Shown here one piece after another: positions 6,132 through 8,008 of a stretch of 8,008 nt of DNA. Source of the stretch: an uncultured Flavobacteriales bacterium. Its GTDB lineage: Bacteria; Bacteroidota; Bacteroidia; Flavobacteriales; Flavobacteriaceae. Made by a program: the position numbers and the translations under genes. The notes under the pieces were generated by a model. It had not been told where the DNA came from, did not search any database, and was given only the letters and a program-made list of their open reading frames with translations. Numbering within the stretch: position 1 is the first letter of the stretch; every line of letters starts with the position of its first letter. The DNA is taken from positions 1 through 8,008 of the forward strand of contig CAJVXR010000069.1 in NCBI GenBank assembly GCA_913009535.1. The letters run 5' to 3'.

Positions 6132-6152
6132 AGGTTTTTTCTTAAAATGTAA

Positions 6153-6821
6153 TTATATAATAGATTCTCCGTTTAAATTGGTGGTCAATACAGAACTAAT
6201 ATAATCAAAATAGGGTCGAATGGCCTTGAAGCTATCAATCACATCTTGAGTAAATTGCTCTGATAGCACCTCTTTGTCCGTATATTTTTTGCTAAATATA
6301 AACTGCTTTTTACGAATCAAATCAATGTTTTGGTCTTGTTTATTAAATCCTTGTGGAGCAGAACGCAGTTCATCTCCTTCAAGAGTTCCCCAAACAGCCT
6401 TAAAGCGGGGCTCTGCAATGATAGCTCTGAGATCCTGGGAATCTATTTCAAATTCTTTTCGGAGTCGAAAAAGGTCTTCCTTGTTAGGATTCCAAAATCC
6501 TGTTGCAATAAAACTTTCGTTGTTAGGAGCTAGATGCAAATAATAACCTCCTCTAAACTCCGGTTTTGTTCGATGGAAGCTTCCGCTGAAATGTGTTTTG
6601 TAAGGGGTTTTGTCCTTAGAAAATCGTACGTCTCTGTAAATTCTAAATACTTTAAAGTTGTCTATCGAATCTACATTATTAAGTTGGTCATATAACTGAC
6701 TATAAAATAGCTTTACGTTACTTTCAGCAGTTCTAAAAGTGGTTATGTGTTTTTTGAACCATTCACGATTATTATGGACCGTTAATGCCTTTAGGAAAAT
6801 AAAAATATCTTTTGATAACAT
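6153..6821 (-). CDS. DUF2461 family protein (TIGR02453-like)
   Basis: A 222-residue soluble protein with all the conserved blocks of the DUF2461 family in order: NNREWF (17-22), an extended helix, the signature FRIYRDVRFSKDKTPYK (59-75), and GGYYLHLAP (91-99), followed by the GFWNPNKEDLFRLRKE segment (108-123), where the family has a G.W.P...L..IR pattern. The length fits the usual 210-230 residues. The family is common in Bacteroidota and Actinobacteria and no reaction is established. The basic and aspartate-rich signature suggests a binding site, but that is inference. Its start lies 5 bases after the stop of the SDR gene, so it is probably the second gene of that operon. No convincing terminator was found in the 21 bases before the convergent YqhA-family gene. 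Confidence 0.92.
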   Translation of the reverse strand: MLSKDIFIFLKALTVHNNREWFKKHITTFRTAESNVKLFYSQLYDQLNNVDSIDNFKVFRIYRDVRFSKDKTPYKTHFSGSFHRTKPEFRGGYYLHLAPNNESFIATGFWNPNKEDLFRLRKEFEIDSQDLRAIIAEPRFKAVWGTLEGDELRSAPQGFNKQDQNIDLIRKKQFIFSKKYTDKEVLSEQFTQDVIDSFKAIRPYFDYISSVLTTNLNGESII

Positions 6822-6826
6822 AAAAC

Positions 6827-7837
6827 TTATTTATTAATTAAGCCCATTTCTTTAATTTGATTTGCAACATCTAAAATAGATTCTTCTGCCGGTCTTGGAT
6901 TCCAGCCTAGGATATCTTTAGCTTTAGAGGATTTGCTCACGCTTCTTACTTTTCCCAAAAAAGGAACGGTAATCTTTAAATCTTTATTAAAATTTGCTAA
7001 AAATTTAGCTAACCAAACTGGCACACTTATTCTTGGCGCCTTTTTAAATCCATTATCTCTTAGGAATTTAGTAATATCTTTATAAGATAAATCTTTCTCA
7101 GATAATGCAAATCTCTCTCCATTGCTGGATTCATTTTGCATTGCAAGAATATGTGCTGCTGCAACATCTCTTACATCTACATATCCAAACTGCATAGGTA
7201 TGGCTACAGGCATTTTACCGGTTACTACCATTTCTATAGCTTTGTTTGATACGCCTAAATCACCTGTTAAAGATGGCCCAGTAACAAGTACAGGGTTAAT
7301 AACTGCTAATTTAAAAGGGTTTCCGTGTTCATTAACAAAGTCCCATGCAGCTTTTTCAGCCAAAGTTTTACTTTTAGAATAAGAACCAATTTCACGACTT
7401 TCAACATCTGACCAATCGGTTTCGTCAAAATACTCTTTATCTTCATCAGTTTCTATAATAGCAGCAACAGATGAAGTTAATACTACTTTTTTAATGTTAT
7501 GTTTCTTTGCAAATTTAAAAGCTCTCTTAACTCCAGCAACAGCAGGTTTTACAAAATAATCATCATCACGTGCTTGCATAGAAAGTGGAGAAGCAACATG
7601 AAGAAGATAATCACAACCTTGCATACCTTCATCCCAACCATTATCTTCAGTCAAGTTAAAAACAAATAGATTTAAGTTTTCAGTGGGAGTGTTTTTATTT
7701 TTTAGTGCATTAAAAATTTCATCTTTTCTTTTTGGAGATCTTAAAGATCCGTTAACTGCATAGCCTTGATTTAGAAGTTGATCAATGCAATGAAGTCCAA
7801 TAAAGCCAGTTGCTCCTGTTACTAATACTTTTTCCAT
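6827..7837 (-). CDS. NAD(P)-dependent extended SDR, dihydroflavonol-4-reductase-like aldehyde reductase
   Basis: A 336-residue enzyme of the extended short-chain dehydrogenase family. The N-terminal dinucleotide motif TGATGFIG is at 7-14. After strand 2 comes SLRSPKRKDE, where Arg33 and nearby lysines suggest preference for NADPH, as in dihydroflavonol reductases. The active site is TSS at 121-123 with YSKSK at 153-157 (Tyr153, Lys157). Further family blocks are LAVINPVLVTGPSL (177-190) and YVDVRDVAAAHILAM (219-233), and the C-terminal segment contains the frequent LGWNPRP (310-316). This subgroup reduces aldehydes or ketones, or oxidises the alcohols; the natural substrate here cannot be told. 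It is cytoplasmic. It is the first complete gene of a minus-strand unit with the DUF2461 gene. In the 64 bases before it I see no good promoter, so it may be read through from the gene at 7902-8008. Confidence 0.92.
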   Translation of the reverse strand: MEKVLVTGATGFIGLHCIDQLLNQGYAVNGSLRSPKRKDEIFNALKNKNTPTENLNLFVFNLTEDNGWDEGMQGCDYLLHVASPLSMQARDDDYFVKPAVAGVKRAFKFAKKHNIKKVVLTSSVAAIIETDEDKEYFDETDWSDVESREIGSYSKSKTLAEKAAWDFVNEHGNPFKLAVINPVLVTGPSLTGDLGVSNKAIEMVVTGKMPVAIPMQFGYVDVRDVAAAHILAMQNESSNGERFALSEKDLSYKDITKFLRDNGFKKAPRISVPVWLAKFLANFNKDLKITVPFLGKVRSVSKSSKAKDILGWNPRPAEESILDVANQIKEMGLINK

Positions 7838-7901
7838 TATTTTATAATATTAAATTTTTATTAAAATCTTTTTTATTCACGGTAATAAAATTATTCTTCA
7901 T

Positions 7902-8008
7902 TTACCTCGCATTTACATGTGTTCTTAATAATCGTTTCTTTTCTTCTTGAACAGCAGGATGCTTTTTATGTCCCCATATTTTATCTCTGGCAGCTCTAGA
8001 ACTTTCTT
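7902..8008 (-). CDS. C-terminal end of an unidentified protein
   Basis: The last 34 codons and a TAA stop of a gene that enters from the right edge. The peptide is basic and helical, with RAARDKIWGHKKH near its start, and it ends KRLLRTHVNAR. No ATG lies within this part. A second frame over the same bases also stays open for part of the distance but gives an AT-driven composition and stops earlier, so this one is preferred. I do not recognise the family. It is 64 bases upstream of the SDR gene on the same strand and may belong to the same transcript. Confidence 0.6.
   Translation of the reverse strand, partial: ESSRAARDKIWGHKKHPAVQEEKKRLLRTHVNAR

Noticed and set aside
6123..6142. AGAAAA/TTTTCT inverted repeat between the YqhA-family and DUF2461 genes as a shared terminator
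   Set aside because: It has only one G-C pair in a six-pair A-T stem, overlaps the YqhA stop codon and has no following T run.
6274..6543. Plus-strand open frames over the DUF2461 gene
   Set aside because: The minus-strand frame holds all conserved DUF2461 blocks; the plus frames overlap one another and look like no protein family.
7122..7382. Plus-strand 86-codon frame over the SDR gene
   Set aside because: It is antisense to the SDR region spanning the active-site side and the VDVRD block; there is no supporting promoter.

Overview
The window looks like a chromosomal segment of a Bacteroidota bacterium, most likely a marine-type flavobacterium. It is strongly AT-rich. The coding starts lack purine-rich Shine-Dalgarno sequences and instead have A/T-rich leaders. 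Several upstream regions fit the Bacteroidota promoter pattern, TTG or TTTG, then 19 bases, then TAnnTTTG. The proteins also belong to families frequent in this group. No rRNA, tRNA, insertion sequence, phage gene, CRISPR array or origin was seen.

Left part (1-3539), all on the minus strand in the order of transcription: a 686-residue stand-alone RND/MMPL-type membrane transporter with a good promoter, a small membrane-anchored protein of the DUF6090 type, a four-helix membrane protein of unknown role, and the first 51 residues of a choline-kinase/homoserine-kinase-like phosphotransferase. The last two are separated by a single base and are probably translationally coupled.

Middle part (3540-6131), mostly on the plus strand: a lipoprotein with an NTF2/SnoaL-like fold, divergent from the transporter and closed by a strong terminator; then a SAM-dependent methyltransferase that carries a secretion signal peptide, followed by a terminator; then a YqhA/UPF0114-family inner-membrane protein. 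In the stretch 4218-4713, which could pass for empty, a 55-residue coiled-coil protein is encoded on the minus strand with its own promoter. A second, doubtful 41-residue frame overlaps the end of the methyltransferase gene and ends just before its terminator. The methyltransferase leader contains a hairpin followed by T5 shortly before the start codon.

Right part (6153-8008), minus strand: the C-terminal end of an unidentified protein, then an NADP(H)-type extended SDR reductase, then a DUF2461 protein only 5 bases further on. These form a probable operon that converges on the YqhA gene.

Nothing here forms an obvious defence, secretion or biosynthesis system. The points most worth following are the small coiled-coil gene and the exported methyltransferase with its leader structure.
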